A stretch of DNA of 64,000 nucleotides, from positions 98,210 through 162,209 of the forward strand of contig JAHHHY010000014.1 in assembly GCA_019359125.1 (NCBI GenBank). Direction: 5' to 3'. The position numbers and the translations under genes were made by a program. Below the pieces are notes generated by a model, which was not told where the DNA came from, did not search any database, and saw only the letters and a program-made list of their open reading frames with translations. The number at the start of each line of letters is the position of its first letter. Positions within the stretch are counted from its first letter, which is position 1. Source of the stretch: Pleurocapsa minor GSE-CHR-MK 17-07R. GTDB taxonomy: Bacteria; Chloroflexota; Anaerolineae; Aggregatilineales; Phototrophicaceae. Positions 52,743 through 62,454 of the stretch are shown one piece after another.

Positions 52743-52827
52743 CACCCGGAACCGTTGGAATTCTACTGCTGTACGATGAAAGGAGGATGCGGCCCGCCTG
52801 AAGCATGGGCAGCGCCGCAAAAGAAGC

Positions 52828-54357
52828 ATGGAGATTGTACTCGCCCTGGTTGGGGTGGCGGTGGGTATCGCGATTGGTGTAGGCGGCCTGCTGTATCGAC
52901 AGAACGCACAGGGAAAGAACCGCGCCAAGCTGGCTGAAGACGAAGCGCGTGCGGTAGTGACGAAGGCGCAGGAAGAAGCCGTCGCCCGCCAGCGTGAAAT
53001 GGATGCCGCGGCGAAAAAGATTGTGGATGAGGCGAATGAAAATGCAATTCGCCGCCGCCGCGAGTTTGACAAGGAAGATGAACGGCTGCAGCGCCGCCGT
53101 GAGGAGCTGGACAAGCGCCTGGAGCGCATGGAACAGCGCGAGCAGAACCTGAACAAGCGCCAGAGCCGCCTCGACAAGCAGCAGGCAGACCTGCAAAAGA
53201 TGCAGGATGACCACTCGGCTGAGCTGCAGCGCGTGGCACAGATGACGATGGACGAGGCCAAGGCCGAGCTGATGGCGCTGGCCGAGCAGGAAGCCCGCAA
53301 CGACATGGCGCGCATCATCCGCCAGGTCGAGGCCGAGGCCCGCGAAGACGCCGACAAGCGCGCCCGCGAGATTATCTCGACCGCGATTCAGCGCCTGGCC
53401 AGCGAGCACGTGAGCGAAATTTCCGTCAGCGTGGTCACCCTGCCCAGCGACGAAATGAAGGGCCGCATCATTGGCCGTAATGGCCGCAACATCCGCGCCT
53501 TTGAGCTGGCCGCGGGCGTCGATGTGGTGGTGGACGACACGCCTGAATCGATCACCGTGAGCAGCTTTGACCCGGTGCGCCGCGAAGTGGCCAAGCGCGC
53601 CCTGTCCAAGCTGGTGGTGGACGGCCGTATTCATCCGGCACGCATTGAAAAACTGATCGAAGATGCGCGCGCCGAAGTGGAAGCGACGATTCGCCAGGAA
53701 GGTGAGCGCGCCGCCTACGAAACTGGCGTGGTGGGCCTGCATCCGGAAATCCTGAAGCTGCTGGGCCGCCTGAAATTCCGCACCAGCTATGGCCAGAACC
53801 AGCACGCACACTCGATTGAAACCGCGCATATCGCCGGCATGATCGCCGCCGAGCTGGGCGCAGACGTGATGATCGCCAAGGCCGGCGGCCTGCTGCACGA
53901 CTTGGGCAAGGCCATCGACCATGAAGTGGAAGGCACGCACGCCGGCATCGGCGCGGATATCGCCAAGCGCTATGGCGTGAACGCCCGCGTCGTCAATGCG
54001 ATTGCCAGCCATCACCATGAAGTCGAGCAGGAATACGTGGAAAGCTACATTGTCGAGGCTGCTGACGCGATTTCTGGTGCGCGCCCCGGTGCCCGCCGCG
54101 AAAGCCTGGAGAACTACGTCAAGCGTGTGCGCCAGCTTGAGGAAATCGCCAACAGCTTTGACGGCGTCGACCAGAGCTTCGCGCTGCAGGCCGGGCGCGA
54201 GGTGCGCATCATCGTGCGGCCGGAAATGGTGGACGACCTGGCGGCCGTGCGCCTGTCCAAGGAAATCGCCAAGAAGATCGAAGAGACGATGCAGTACCCT
54301 GGCCAGATCAAGGTGCAGGTCATCCGCGAGCGCCGTGCCGTCGAGTACGCGAAATAG
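52828..54357 (+). CDS. rny: Ribonuclease Y
   Basis: 509 residues, normal length. Membrane-anchored endoribonuclease that starts mRNA decay. Layout: N-terminal membrane helix (1-25), long charged coiled coil (26 to about 190), KH domain ([20 protein letters not shown], with the GxxG loop), and the HD domain with [40 protein letters not shown] and SHHHEVE. The C-terminus ends [20 protein letters not shown], as in the family. It follows recX, and a 14-bp hairpin terminates it. Confidence 0.97.
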   Translation: MEIVLALVGVAVGIAIGVGGLLYRQNAQGKNRAKLAEDEARAVVTKAQEEAVARQREMDAAAKKIVDEANENAIRRRREFDKEDERLQRRREELDKRLERMEQREQNLNKRQSRLDKQQADLQKMQDDHSAELQRVAQMTMDEAKAELMALAEQEARNDMARIIRQVEAEAREDADKRAREIISTAIQRLASEHVSEISVSVVTLPSDEMKGRIIGRNGRNIRAFELAAGVDVVVDDTPESITVSSFDPVRREVAKRALSKLVVDGRIHPARIEKLIEDARAEVEATIRQEGERAAYETGVVGLHPEILKLLGRLKFRTSYGQNQHAHSIETAHIAGMIAAELGADVMIAKAGGLLHDLGKAIDHEVEGTHAGIGADIAKRYGVNARVVNAIASHHHEVEQEYVESYIVEAADAISGARPGARRESLENYVKRVRQLEEIANSFDGVDQSFALQAGREVRIIVRPEMVDDLAAVRLSKEIAKKIEETMQYPGQIKVQVIRERRAVEYAK

Positions 54358-54394
54358 CGCCCGTCAGACCAGCATCACCCCACAAATGTGAAAC

Positions 54395-54430
54395 AAAAAG
54401 AGGCCGTCGCAAATCAGACGGCCTCTTTTT
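54395..54430. terminator. Bidirectional terminator of rny and sufE
   Basis: A perfect 14-bp stem, AAAAAGAGGCCGTC (54395-54408) with its complement (54417-54430), an 8-nt loop and A/T runs on both sides, between convergent genes. Confidence 0.9.
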
Positions 54431-54454
54431 GTATTCGTTGAATCAGATGCTGGC

Positions 54455-54904
54455 CTAACGGGCGGCCAGGCGCTTTTTCGCCTCGGTTTGCACCACCGAG
54501 ATGATGCCCATCAGGCCGGCGCCTTTGCCCATGCTCAGGTCCTTGCCGAACAGCTTGAAGACAATTTCGCTGTTCACCGCGGCCACGCTGTCCAGCGGCT
54601 GGCCGTTCAGTGTTTCCGCCAGGATGGTGCTCATGGCCATCGCGCTCAGCCCCTGTGGATTGAGCACATCGAAGTAGAAATCGAGCGTGCCATCCGGACG
54701 GTCAACCGCCCACACGTAGGCATCGCTTTCGCAGGCCTTCACCCGGTGGTCTTCCGGATAGGGCTTGCTGGCGATGCTGGCCGGCACGCGAAAGTCGCCA
54801 AAGCGATCGGCCGTTTCGATCAGCAGTTCCGCGCGTTCATTGCGGTCGCTGATGCTTTCCATATCGCTGACCAGCTCGGCCAGCGCTTCAGGGATTGCAG
54901 CCAT
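54455..54904 (-). CDS. sufE: SufE-family sulfur acceptor protein
   Basis: 149 residues. SufE takes persulfide sulfur and passes it to iron-sulfur cluster assembly. The active Cys58 is in RVKACESDAYVW, in the position of the family GCQS loop; ILAETLNGQP, the AVNSEIVFKLFGKDLSMGKG region and the C-terminal helix fit. It starts 10 bp after the two-domain sulfurtransferase gene, not next to a cysteine desulfurase (SufS). The sulfurtransferase may therefore be its partner, which is inference. Confidence 0.9.
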   Translation of the reverse strand: MAAIPEALAELVSDMESISDRNERAELLIETADRFGDFRVPASIASKPYPEDHRVKACESDAYVWAVDRPDGTLDFYFDVLNPQGLSAMAMSTILAETLNGQPLDSVAAVNSEIVFKLFGKDLSMGKGAGLMGIISVVQTEAKKRLAAR

Positions 54905-54914
54905 GAAATTTCGC

Positions 54915-55781
54915 CTACTTCTCGATCGGCACGCCGACCAGGTTGCCCCATTCGGTCCAGCTGCCGTCGTAATTCTTCACGTTTTTGAAGCCCAGCAGAT
55001 AGGTCAGCACGAACCAGGTATGGCTGCTGCGTTCGCCGATGCGGCAGTAAGCAATCAGCTCGCTGTTCGGGTCCAGGCCCTGTTCCTGCTCGTAAATCTG
55101 CTTCAGTTCTTCCGCCGGCTTGAAGGTGCCGTCTTCGGTATTCACGGCGCGCGCCCACGGCACGCTCTTGGCGCCGGGGATATGGCCGCCGCGAATAGCG
55201 CCTTCCTGGGGATATTCGGGCATGTGCAGCTTCTCGCCAGTATATTCCGCCGGGCTGCGCACGTCCACCAGCGGGCCACCAGCTTCGACATGCTTGAGCA
55301 CCTGGTCGCGGAAGGCGCGGATCGAGGCGTCGTCGCGTTCGGGCGCGGTATAGGCCGTCGGCGCGTACGCCGGAATCTCGCGCGTTAGCGGTCGGCCTTC
55401 TTTTTCCCACTTGGCGCGGCCGCCGTCCATCACTTTGGCGTTGGTGTGGCCAAACAACTGGAACACCCAGAAGGCATAGGTCGCCCACCAGTTGTTCTTG
55501 TCGCCATACAGCACGATGGTGGTGTCGTGCGTGACGCCGATGCGGCTCATCAGCGCCTCGAAGCTGGCCTTGTTCAGGTAATCGCGGCGCAGCTGGTCGT
55601 TCAGGTCACGCGTCCAGTCCACCTGCACCGCGCCCGCGATATGGCCCGCGCTGTAGAGCAGGGGGTCTTCGTTGGACTCGATGATGCGCACGTTGGCGTC
55701 CTGCTGATGTTCGGCCACCCAGTCGGTAGAGACCAGCACGCCCGGGTTCACGTACCCGCGTTCAGTAATCGAAACACTCAT
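54915..55781 (-). CDS. Two-domain rhodanese-type sulfurtransferase
   Basis: 288 residues with two rhodanese domains. The N-terminal domain has [20 protein letters not shown] and [14 protein letters not shown] with no catalytic Cys. The C-terminal domain has [33 protein letters not shown] and the active loop [14 protein letters not shown]. The CRIGERS loop fits thiosulfate sulfurtransferases (CRxGxR), not mercaptopyruvate enzymes (CGxGVT). Cytoplasmic. Operon with sufE. Confidence 0.93.
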   Translation of the reverse strand: MSVSITERGYVNPGVLVSTDWVAEHQQDANVRIIESNEDPLLYSAGHIAGAVQVDWTRDLNDQLRRDYLNKASFEALMSRIGVTHDTTIVLYGDKNNWWATYAFWVFQLFGHTNAKVMDGGRAKWEKEGRPLTREIPAYAPTAYTAPERDDASIRAFRDQVLKHVEAGGPLVDVRSPAEYTGEKLHMPEYPQEGAIRGGHIPGAKSVPWARAVNTEDGTFKPAEELKQIYEQEQGLDPNSELIAYCRIGERSSHTWFVLTYLLGFKNVKNYDGSWTEWGNLVGVPIEK

Positions 55782-55945
55782 GTGAAGTTCTTTCCTCGCA
55801 GCTCATTTGTTTGACTGACCCTGTGCAGTGTAACAATCGTTTGTGTGCGCGGCAATCCGCGTTCTTACCATCATGACCAATCATGAAAATCCCCCTACCT
55901 TGTAGGGGCTGACACGCTCATGAAATTACATACAATTGTACTGAT

Positions 55946-55969
55946 TGACTGAAACATTCATTTCAGTCA
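55946..55969. promoter_or_regulatory. Probable operator of the TetR-type regulator
   Basis: A perfect 9-bp inverted repeat, TGACTGAAA (55946-55954) and TTTCAGTCA (55961-55969), separated by 6 bp. It is 31 bp upstream of the TetR-type gene and overlaps a TTGACT that could be its -35 box. A TACAATTGTA palindrome lies just upstream (55931-55940), and a CCCCTAC/GTAGGGG stem is at 55892-55908. Autoregulation is inferred. Confidence 0.7.
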
Positions 55970-56000
55970 TTTTTTATGTGTGTGAAAGGGCAAGATATGC

Positions 56001-56717
56001 ATGAATAACGACACTGAAAGACAGATGCGCCGCGAGAAGCAGATCCTCGATGCCGCACGACCGTTATTCACGCGTTTTGGCTTTGACAAGACCAGCGTGG
56101 AAGACATCGCGCGGGAGGCTGGCATCTCCAAGGGCGCGATCTACCTGAGTTTTTCCAGCAAACAGGCCATGTTTGACCGGTTGATCACAATGGAGACCGA
56201 ACAACTGGTGCAAGACCTGTTTGACCGCCTGGATCATGACCCTGAGGGGTACACGATCTTCAATGTCTATCGTTATTCGCTGACCAGCCTGATGCAGCAT
56301 CCGCTGCTGAGCGCCCTGTACACGCGCAACCGCGCCATCATGGGCAATTACATGCTGCGGATGGCGGATCATGCGCCGCCCGCCATGACGTTTTCGTTTG
56401 GGGAAGATTTCGTCCGCCAGTTCCAGAAGGCGGGCATGATCGATCCCGATGTGGATACCACGGCGCTGGCCTACATTCTGGTGTCCATGCGCTACGGCCT
56501 GATGCGCATTCACGAGATCATGCCGCCGCCGGAGGATGTTGGCGCAATTGGCCACGTGATGGCGCTGATGCTGGGGCGCGCGTTTGGCACCGAGGCCGGC
56601 AATCAGCAGGCTGCGAAAGAGGCGCTGAAGGCGCTGATGACGCAGGGGCTGAGCGTGCTGCGCAAAATGAATGCTGATCCGCACAAGGCAGGCGCAAAAA
56701 ATGCCGGAGATACATAA
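56001..56717 (+). CDS. TetR/AcrR-family transcriptional regulator
   Basis: 238 residues. N-terminal DNA-binding domain: REKQILDAARPLFTRFGFDK, TSVEDIAREAGISKGAIYLS, FSSKQAMFDRLI, a standard TetR helix-turn-helix. The helical C-terminal ligand domain ends in a basic tail. It is the first gene of a TetR-ATPase-permease operon (31 bp to the ATPase gene), so it probably senses the compound the exporter moves. Confidence 0.93.
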   Translation: MNNDTERQMRREKQILDAARPLFTRFGFDKTSVEDIAREAGISKGAIYLSFSSKQAMFDRLITMETEQLVQDLFDRLDHDPEGYTIFNVYRYSLTSLMQHPLLSALYTRNRAIMGNYMLRMADHAPPAMTFSFGEDFVRQFQKAGMIDPDVDTTALAYILVSMRYGLMRIHEIMPPPEDVGAIGHVMALMLGRAFGTEAGNQQAAKEALKALMTQGLSVLRKMNADPHKAGAKNAGDT

Positions 56718-56748
56718 TCCCGGCGTGTAACAATGGGAGTTAAAAGCT

Positions 56749-57684
<936 letters not shown>

Positions 57685-57685
57685 C

Positions 57686-58492
57686 ATGTGGGGCAGTGTA
57701 TTTGTGGAGACCCTGCGCCAGGGCTGGCGCACGGCGCTGTACTGGACGATTGGCATGGGCATGATCGCGTCGATCGTCGTGCTGTTCATCAACGATGCAT
57801 CGGTGCTGCAGCAGTATGCCCAGTTGATGGAGTCGATGCCGCCGTTCCTGCTCAGCATGTTTGGCGGTGCGGATATCGAATTCATGGCGACGCCCGATGG
57901 CTATCTGGCGACGCGCTACTTCTCGTTCATCATGCTGTTCTTCGCGTTTTACGCGGTGACGGCGGGCATGAATATCACGGCCAATGATGAAGATGCGGGC
58001 ATCATGGATATGTTCATGAGCCTGCCTGTGCGCCGCTGGCAGGTCGTGCTGGAAAAGACACTGGCCTATGCCGTGCTGGTGAGCGCCATCATTCTCATCA
58101 CGATGCTGCTGCAGGTGGCGTCGGTGGCCGCGGTGCCGGATGTCGGCTTCACGGTCGGCCGGGTGATCGAAAGCAATCTGAACCTGCTGCCCAGCCTGCT
58201 CGTGGTGCTGGCTGTGTCTGGCCTGCTGGGCGCTGTCATCCGCCGCAAATCGACCGCGCTGGCGCTATCCGCGCTGTTCGTGGTGGGCAGTTACATGGTC
58301 GATGTGTTTGCGGCCGCCATGCCAGACCTGCTGGCCGCGATCAAGCCAGCCTCATTTTTCAGCTACATCGCCGCCACCGATGTGATGAAGACCGGCCTGA
58401 TTCCGGGCAATATTGCCCTGCTGCTGGGCGTGGCTGTCGTGGCGCTGGTGGCTGCCATGTGGCGCTATGAACGGCGCGATATCGGCATGTAG
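57686..58492 (+). CDS. ABC-2-type exporter permease
   Basis: 268 residues, six hydrophobic segments. The arrangement, with an extracytoplasmic loop after the first helix (VLQQYAQLMESMPPFLLSMF), ITANDEDAGIMDMFMSLPVR after helix 2 and a GRVIESNLNLLPSLL segment, fits ABC-2 family exporters of the NatB/bacitracin-resistance type. It starts 1 bp after the ATPase gene and two copies probably form the channel. Substrate unknown; a toxic compound is suggested by TetR control. Confidence 0.88.
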   Translation: MWGSVFVETLRQGWRTALYWTIGMGMIASIVVLFINDASVLQQYAQLMESMPPFLLSMFGGADIEFMATPDGYLATRYFSFIMLFFAFYAVTAGMNITANDEDAGIMDMFMSLPVRRWQVVLEKTLAYAVLVSAIILITMLLQVASVAAVPDVGFTVGRVIESNLNLLPSLLVVLAVSGLLGAVIRRKSTALALSALFVVGSYMVDVFAAAMPDLLAAIKPASFFSYIAATDVMKTGLIPGNIALLLGVAVVALVAAMWRYERRDIGM

Positions 58493-58527
58493 TTTTCATC
58501 ACTCGCTCAGCAAATTGGTTGCCCATT

Positions 58528-58565
58528 CCCGGAACACACGAGTACACTTACCCGTGTGTTCCGGG
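58528..58565. terminator. Hairpin between the exporter operon and the DUF3352-type gene
   Basis: A perfect 13-bp inverted repeat, CCCGGAACACACG (58528-58540) and CGTGTGTTCCGGG (58553-58565), with a 12-nt loop and no T-run. It could end the exporter transcript, or act as an operator for the next gene, which starts 19 bp later. Confidence 0.55.
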
Positions 58566-58583
58566 TGTGTATTGTGAGCGATC

Positions 58584-60287
58584 ATGATGAAACGTTATGT
58601 CCCCCTGATGATGACAGGCCTGCTGCTCGTGTCCGTCTTTGGCGCGGCCCGGGCGCAGGATGCACCCCGGTCACTGGCCGAATGGGTCCCCGCCGACTTT
58701 GCCGGATTTATATCCCTTGATACCGCTGATCTCGCCGTCACGCTGGAGGCGATGAATGTCGCTGGCTTCACAGCCAGCGTGCTTCAGCCGACACGTGTGA
58801 CGTTCTCCCCACAGAATGACCTCGCGGGGTACTTCCCGCTGGACACATTTGACCTGGAAAGCGCCAGCTTTGCCCAGCTGATTACGCCGTGGCTGGGCGA
58901 TGAGCTGCTGGTGGCCTGGCCCAGCCTGGATGAAAACTATGTCTCTGGCCAGCCGCTGATGGTGCTGTCGGCGCGCGACGCGTTCAGCGCGGCCAGCGCG
59001 ATGTCGCCGGTGGTGCGCGGGCAGGACTTCCTGGAGCAGGAAAGCTATCAGGGCGCGACACTGTATCAGGGCGATCAGGTCTCGCTGGCGTTCACGCCCA
59101 CGGTCGTGCTGGTGGGCGCGCTGGACGATGTGCGCGCCGCGCTCGATGCCTATGCCGAGGCTTCCGGCAGCGTTGCTGATGGGGCCGACTTCGCTTCTGT
59201 GTATGCCGGACTGGATGCCGACGCCCTGGCGCGCATCTTCGTGCATGGGGATGCTGCCGCTGGCGCGCTCAATTTTGTCCTGAATGGCGGGCTGGGCGCG
59301 GATGTCGTCGGCGCGTTTGGTGGCGCGCTGGCGGCGCTGGATGATGATGCGCTGCTGGCCCAGATGGCGGGCGGCGGCATCGAGGCGGTCGGCGTCTCCG
59401 TGGGCGAATCGCTGCTGATTTCAAATGCGCTGGAAGCCCACGCGCTGGTGCTGACGGCGCAGGATGTGGTGCTGGCGGATGCGCCGGCCGACTCGGCCCT
59501 GTGGGACATGCTGCCGCGCAGCGCGATTGTCGCGATGGCGGGCACGGATGCAGAGACCGCCGTGAACAGCTTCATGCGCGCGCTGCCGCTGGCCAGCTTT
59601 ATCCCGCGCGCGCTGGCTGCGTTCCCGTTTGAGCCGAATGCCGCGTCGTCTGGCCAGCTGGTGCCGCTGCCGTCGGACGCCGATATTCTGGCCGCCGTCG
59701 ACAGCTTCATCAGCACGCTGGAGACGATCGGCGGCATCGACCTGGCCGGCGATGTGCTCGATCAGGCCAGCGGCGACTATCTGGCGGCGCTTCTGCCGCG
59801 CCCGAACAATCCGTCACCGCTGCTGAATGCCAGCTTCGACGCGCTGATGATCGTGGAAAGCCCGGATTCCTCCGCGCTGGCCGATACGCTGGCGGACGTG
59901 ATGACCCAGTTCCTGGGTGTGGGCGTGCTCACCCGTGATGGCGACGTGATCGCGTTTAATGATCCGCTGGGTGGTGGCGGCACCGTGTTCGCGATTGCCG
60001 CGCCTGAAGACGCGGGCGTCGTGCTGCTCGGTACCGGCGATGCAGTCGCGCTGGCGCTGCGGGCGCAGCAGGGCGATAACCGGCTGGTGGACGAAGGCCG
60101 CTGGCAAACGCTGAATGGCGAGATCGCCCCGGCCTGGTACTTCGACGTGCCCGGCATCTATAACCTGATTTCGCCGTCGGCGGGGGGGCAGACGCAGTCG
60201 CCGGTGCTGCAGCTGGGGCTGGCCGCTGAACAGCGCGATGACCGGCTGGTGAGCATTCGCCTGCGCGTCGGCCTGAATCTGGATTAG
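58584..60287 (+). CDS. Exported DUF3352-type protein
   Basis: 567 residues. Signal peptide ends AARA, mature start QDAPRS. The opening LAEWVPADFAGFISLDTADL and the repeated pattern of alanine-rich helices with acidic strands (LVVAWPSLDENY-type, then FTPTVVLVGALDDVRAALDA) match DUF3352, a family of exported proteins of unknown function. There is an ATG pair at the start (58584 and 58587). It is followed 3 bp later by the leucine-rich-repeat gene, so the two are probably co-transcribed. Confidence 0.78.
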   Translation: MMKRYVPLMMTGLLLVSVFGAARAQDAPRSLAEWVPADFAGFISLDTADLAVTLEAMNVAGFTASVLQPTRVTFSPQNDLAGYFPLDTFDLESASFAQLITPWLGDELLVAWPSLDENYVSGQPLMVLSARDAFSAASAMSPVVRGQDFLEQESYQGATLYQGDQVSLAFTPTVVLVGALDDVRAALDAYAEASGSVADGADFASVYAGLDADALARIFVHGDAAAGALNFVLNGGLGADVVGAFGGALAALDDDALLAQMAGGGIEAVGVSVGESLLISNALEAHALVLTAQDVVLADAPADSALWDMLPRSAIVAMAGTDAETAVNSFMRALPLASFIPRALAAFPFEPNAASSGQLVPLPSDADILAAVDSFISTLETIGGIDLAGDVLDQASGDYLAALLPRPNNPSPLLNASFDALMIVESPDSSALADTLADVMTQFLGVGVLTRDGDVIAFNDPLGGGGTVFAIAAPEDAGVVLLGTGDAVALALRAQQGDNRLVDEGRWQTLNGEIAPAWYFDVPGIYNLISPSAGGQTQSPVLQLGLAAEQRDDRLVSIRLRVGLNLD

Positions 60288-60290
60288 CGG

Positions 60291-61076
60291 GTGCCCCCCA
60301 ATACGCTCGACTACAGCGGGCAGGGCTTGTCGGCCTTGCCCGCTGACCTGTGCGCGCATGCCGATACCCGTCGCCTGCTGATTTACAGCAATGCGCTGAC
60401 ATCGCTGCCCGACTGCGTGTCGGGCCTGCCGCTGGTCATGCTGGATGCGGCCATGAACCAGCTTGCGACGTTGCCAGCGTCTTTTGCCGGGCTGGCCGCG
60501 CTCGAATTCCTGTATCTGCATACCAACCAGTTTACGCATGTGCCGGAGGTCATCACCCGCCTGCCGCGCCTGCGCTACCTGAACATGACCGACAATGCGC
60601 TGACGGCGCTTCCGGATGCCATCGGTGATTTATCGGCGCTGCACGAGCTGCGCCTGTACCGCAACCAACTGGCGCATCTGCCTGAGGGCATTGGCCGGCT
60701 GGGGGCGCTGCGCGAGCTGCATGTGTACGAGAATCACCTGACTGCGCTGCCCGGCACGCTGGGCGGGCTGTCCAGCCTGCGCGTCCTGAATGGCAATGAC
60801 AATCAGCTTGCCGCGCTGCCGGATGACCTGTCCGGCCTGACCAGCCTGTGGTCGCTGGAGCTGCGCAAAAACCGGATCACGACGCTGCCCGACAGCCTGT
60901 TTACGCTGAAGGGGTTGCGCGTGCTGGACCTGCGCTCGAATCACCTGACGCAGATTGGCCCGGAAATCCTGAAGCTGGACAGCCTGCAAAAGCTGGACCT
61001 GCGCTGGAACCTGCTCGACGGCCCGCCAGACTGGGTGGACGCGCTGGAGCGTCGCGGGTGCAGCGTATACCTGTGA
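60291..61076 (+). CDS. Leucine-rich-repeat protein
   Basis: 261 residues from a GTG, built almost entirely of about nine 23-residue leucine-rich repeats with the pattern LxxLxxLxLxxNxLxxLPxxI (for example LRYLNMTDNALTALPDAIGD and LRVLDLRSNHLTQIGPEILK). No signal peptide or membrane segment, so a cytoplasmic binding protein. No enzymatic domain. Similar to bacterial LRR proteins of the plant-related Ras-group type. It lies 3 bp after the DUF3352-type gene; its partner is unknown. Confidence 0.9.
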   Translation: MPPNTLDYSGQGLSALPADLCAHADTRRLLIYSNALTSLPDCVSGLPLVMLDAAMNQLATLPASFAGLAALEFLYLHTNQFTHVPEVITRLPRLRYLNMTDNALTALPDAIGDLSALHELRLYRNQLAHLPEGIGRLGALRELHVYENHLTALPGTLGGLSSLRVLNGNDNQLAALPDDLSGLTSLWSLELRKNRITTLPDSLFTLKGLRVLDLRSNHLTQIGPEILKLDSLQKLDLRWNLLDGPPDWVDALERRGCSVYL

Positions 61077-61232
61077 GGCGGGGTAATTTGTCATGTTTAC
61101 ACAAGCACGACTCGCAGGGATTCGTCAGCGGTGATTTTGGCGGCACGTGAAAATGAGGTACACTTATTAACGTATGCTGATGATGTTTTCAGCAAAAGGC
61201 TATGCTTCTCTTATTCAGGAGGCTTTTTAAGA

Positions 61233-62309
61233 ATGATGCGTAAATTCCTCATGGGTGCCGGTCTCGCGGCTCTGGCAATTCTGCCCTTTGCGTCGATCAC
61301 GGCGCAGGACGAAATTACCACGGTTTGCCTCGTCACCGACCTCGGCCGTGTAAACGACGGCACGTTCAATCAGTATGCCTACGAAGGTATGGTTCGCGCC
61401 GCTGAAGATTTCGATCTGGAAACCACCTACATCGAAACCCAGGCACAGACGGACTATGCCACCAACATCGATACCTGCGTGAACGAAGGCAATGACATCA
61501 TTGTCACCGTGGGTTTCCTCATCGCTGACGGCACCGCTGCCGCCGCCGCCGCCAACCCGGACATCATGTTCATCGGCGTCGACCAGTTCGTGGCCAACCC
61601 GCTGCCGAACTACGTCGGCCTGCAGTTCCGTGAAGACCAGGGCGGTTTCCTGGCCGGCTCGATTGCCGCGCTGATGAGCGAATCCGGCGTCGTGGCTGGT
61701 GTGTATGGCATCGACATCCCGCCGGTTGTGAAGTTCCGCAACGGCTTCGAGCAGGGCGTCGCCTACATCAATGAAGTGACTGGCTCGGAAGTGACCGCGC
61801 TGGGCGTGTACATCGACGACTTTGTTGCCCCGGACCGCGGCGCTGCTGCCGCTGAACAGTTCATCGGCGAAGGCGCTGACGTGATCTTCGGCGCTGGCGG
61901 CCCCACCGGCTCCGGCGGTATCGCGTTCGCTGCCTCTGAAGGCGCGTACGTGATCGGCGTGGACCAGGACGAGTACTTCACCACCTTTGGCGCGGGCGAG
62001 ACCGACGGTGCCGACCGCATCATCTCCAGCGCTGTGAAGCGCGTGGACAACGGCGTGTATCTGATGATCGAAGCCGCCGTGAACGGTGAAGCGTACCCCG
62101 AAACCGGTATGTTTGTCCTCTCGGTTGAGAACGAAGGCATCGGCTTTGCCCCGGCCCACGACTCGGATGTTCCGGAAGAAGTGACCGCCCAGATGGAAGA
62201 AATCCTGGCCGGCCTGATCGACGGCAGCATCGAAACCGGCGTTGACCCGGTCACCGGCGCGCTGCTGAGCGAAATGGAAATGATGCCCGAGGCTACCCCG
62301 GGTTCCTAG
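61233..62309 (+). CDS. BMP/PnrA-family nucleoside-binding protein
   Basis: 358 residues from ATG 61233, with AGGAGG 10 nt upstream. Signal peptide ends ITA, mature start QDEITT; there is no lipobox Cys. Basic-membrane-protein fold: VCLVTDLGRVNDGTFNQYAY, QAQTDYATNIDTCVNEGNDI, DQFVANPLPNYVGLQFREDQ, GGFLAGSIAALMS, IFGAGGPTGSGGIAFAASEG and VIGVDQDEYF. Family members bind purine nucleosides for an ABC importer. No importer ATPase or permease genes are next to it, so the rest is elsewhere. Confidence 0.92.
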   Translation: MMRKFLMGAGLAALAILPFASITAQDEITTVCLVTDLGRVNDGTFNQYAYEGMVRAAEDFDLETTYIETQAQTDYATNIDTCVNEGNDIIVTVGFLIADGTAAAAAANPDIMFIGVDQFVANPLPNYVGLQFREDQGGFLAGSIAALMSESGVVAGVYGIDIPPVVKFRNGFEQGVAYINEVTGSEVTALGVYIDDFVAPDRGAAAAEQFIGEGADVIFGAGGPTGSGGIAFAASEGAYVIGVDQDEYFTTFGAGETDGADRIISSAVKRVDNGVYLMIEAAVNGEAYPETGMFVLSVENEGIGFAPAHDSDVPEEVTAQMEEILAGLIDGSIETGVDPVTGALLSEMEMMPEATPGS

Positions 62310-62331
62310 TTTCCACATCAAATGTCTGAAC

Positions 62332-62371
62332 AAAAAAGCGGACTTCCTGGGCACGGGCAGTCCGCTTTTTT
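62332..62371 (+). terminator. Rho-independent terminator of the BMP-family gene
   Basis: A perfect 13-bp stem, AAAAAAGCGGACT (62332-62344) and AGTCCGCTTTTTT (62359-62371), with a 14-nt loop and a T7 run. Confidence 0.92.
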
Positions 62372-62454
62372 TATGGCCCATGCTGGCGAATTGCCCGCGC
62401 ATGGCGTACTATCCGCGTGATTTCGCCTCCCGTCGTGTGATCGGCCAGCTTCCT

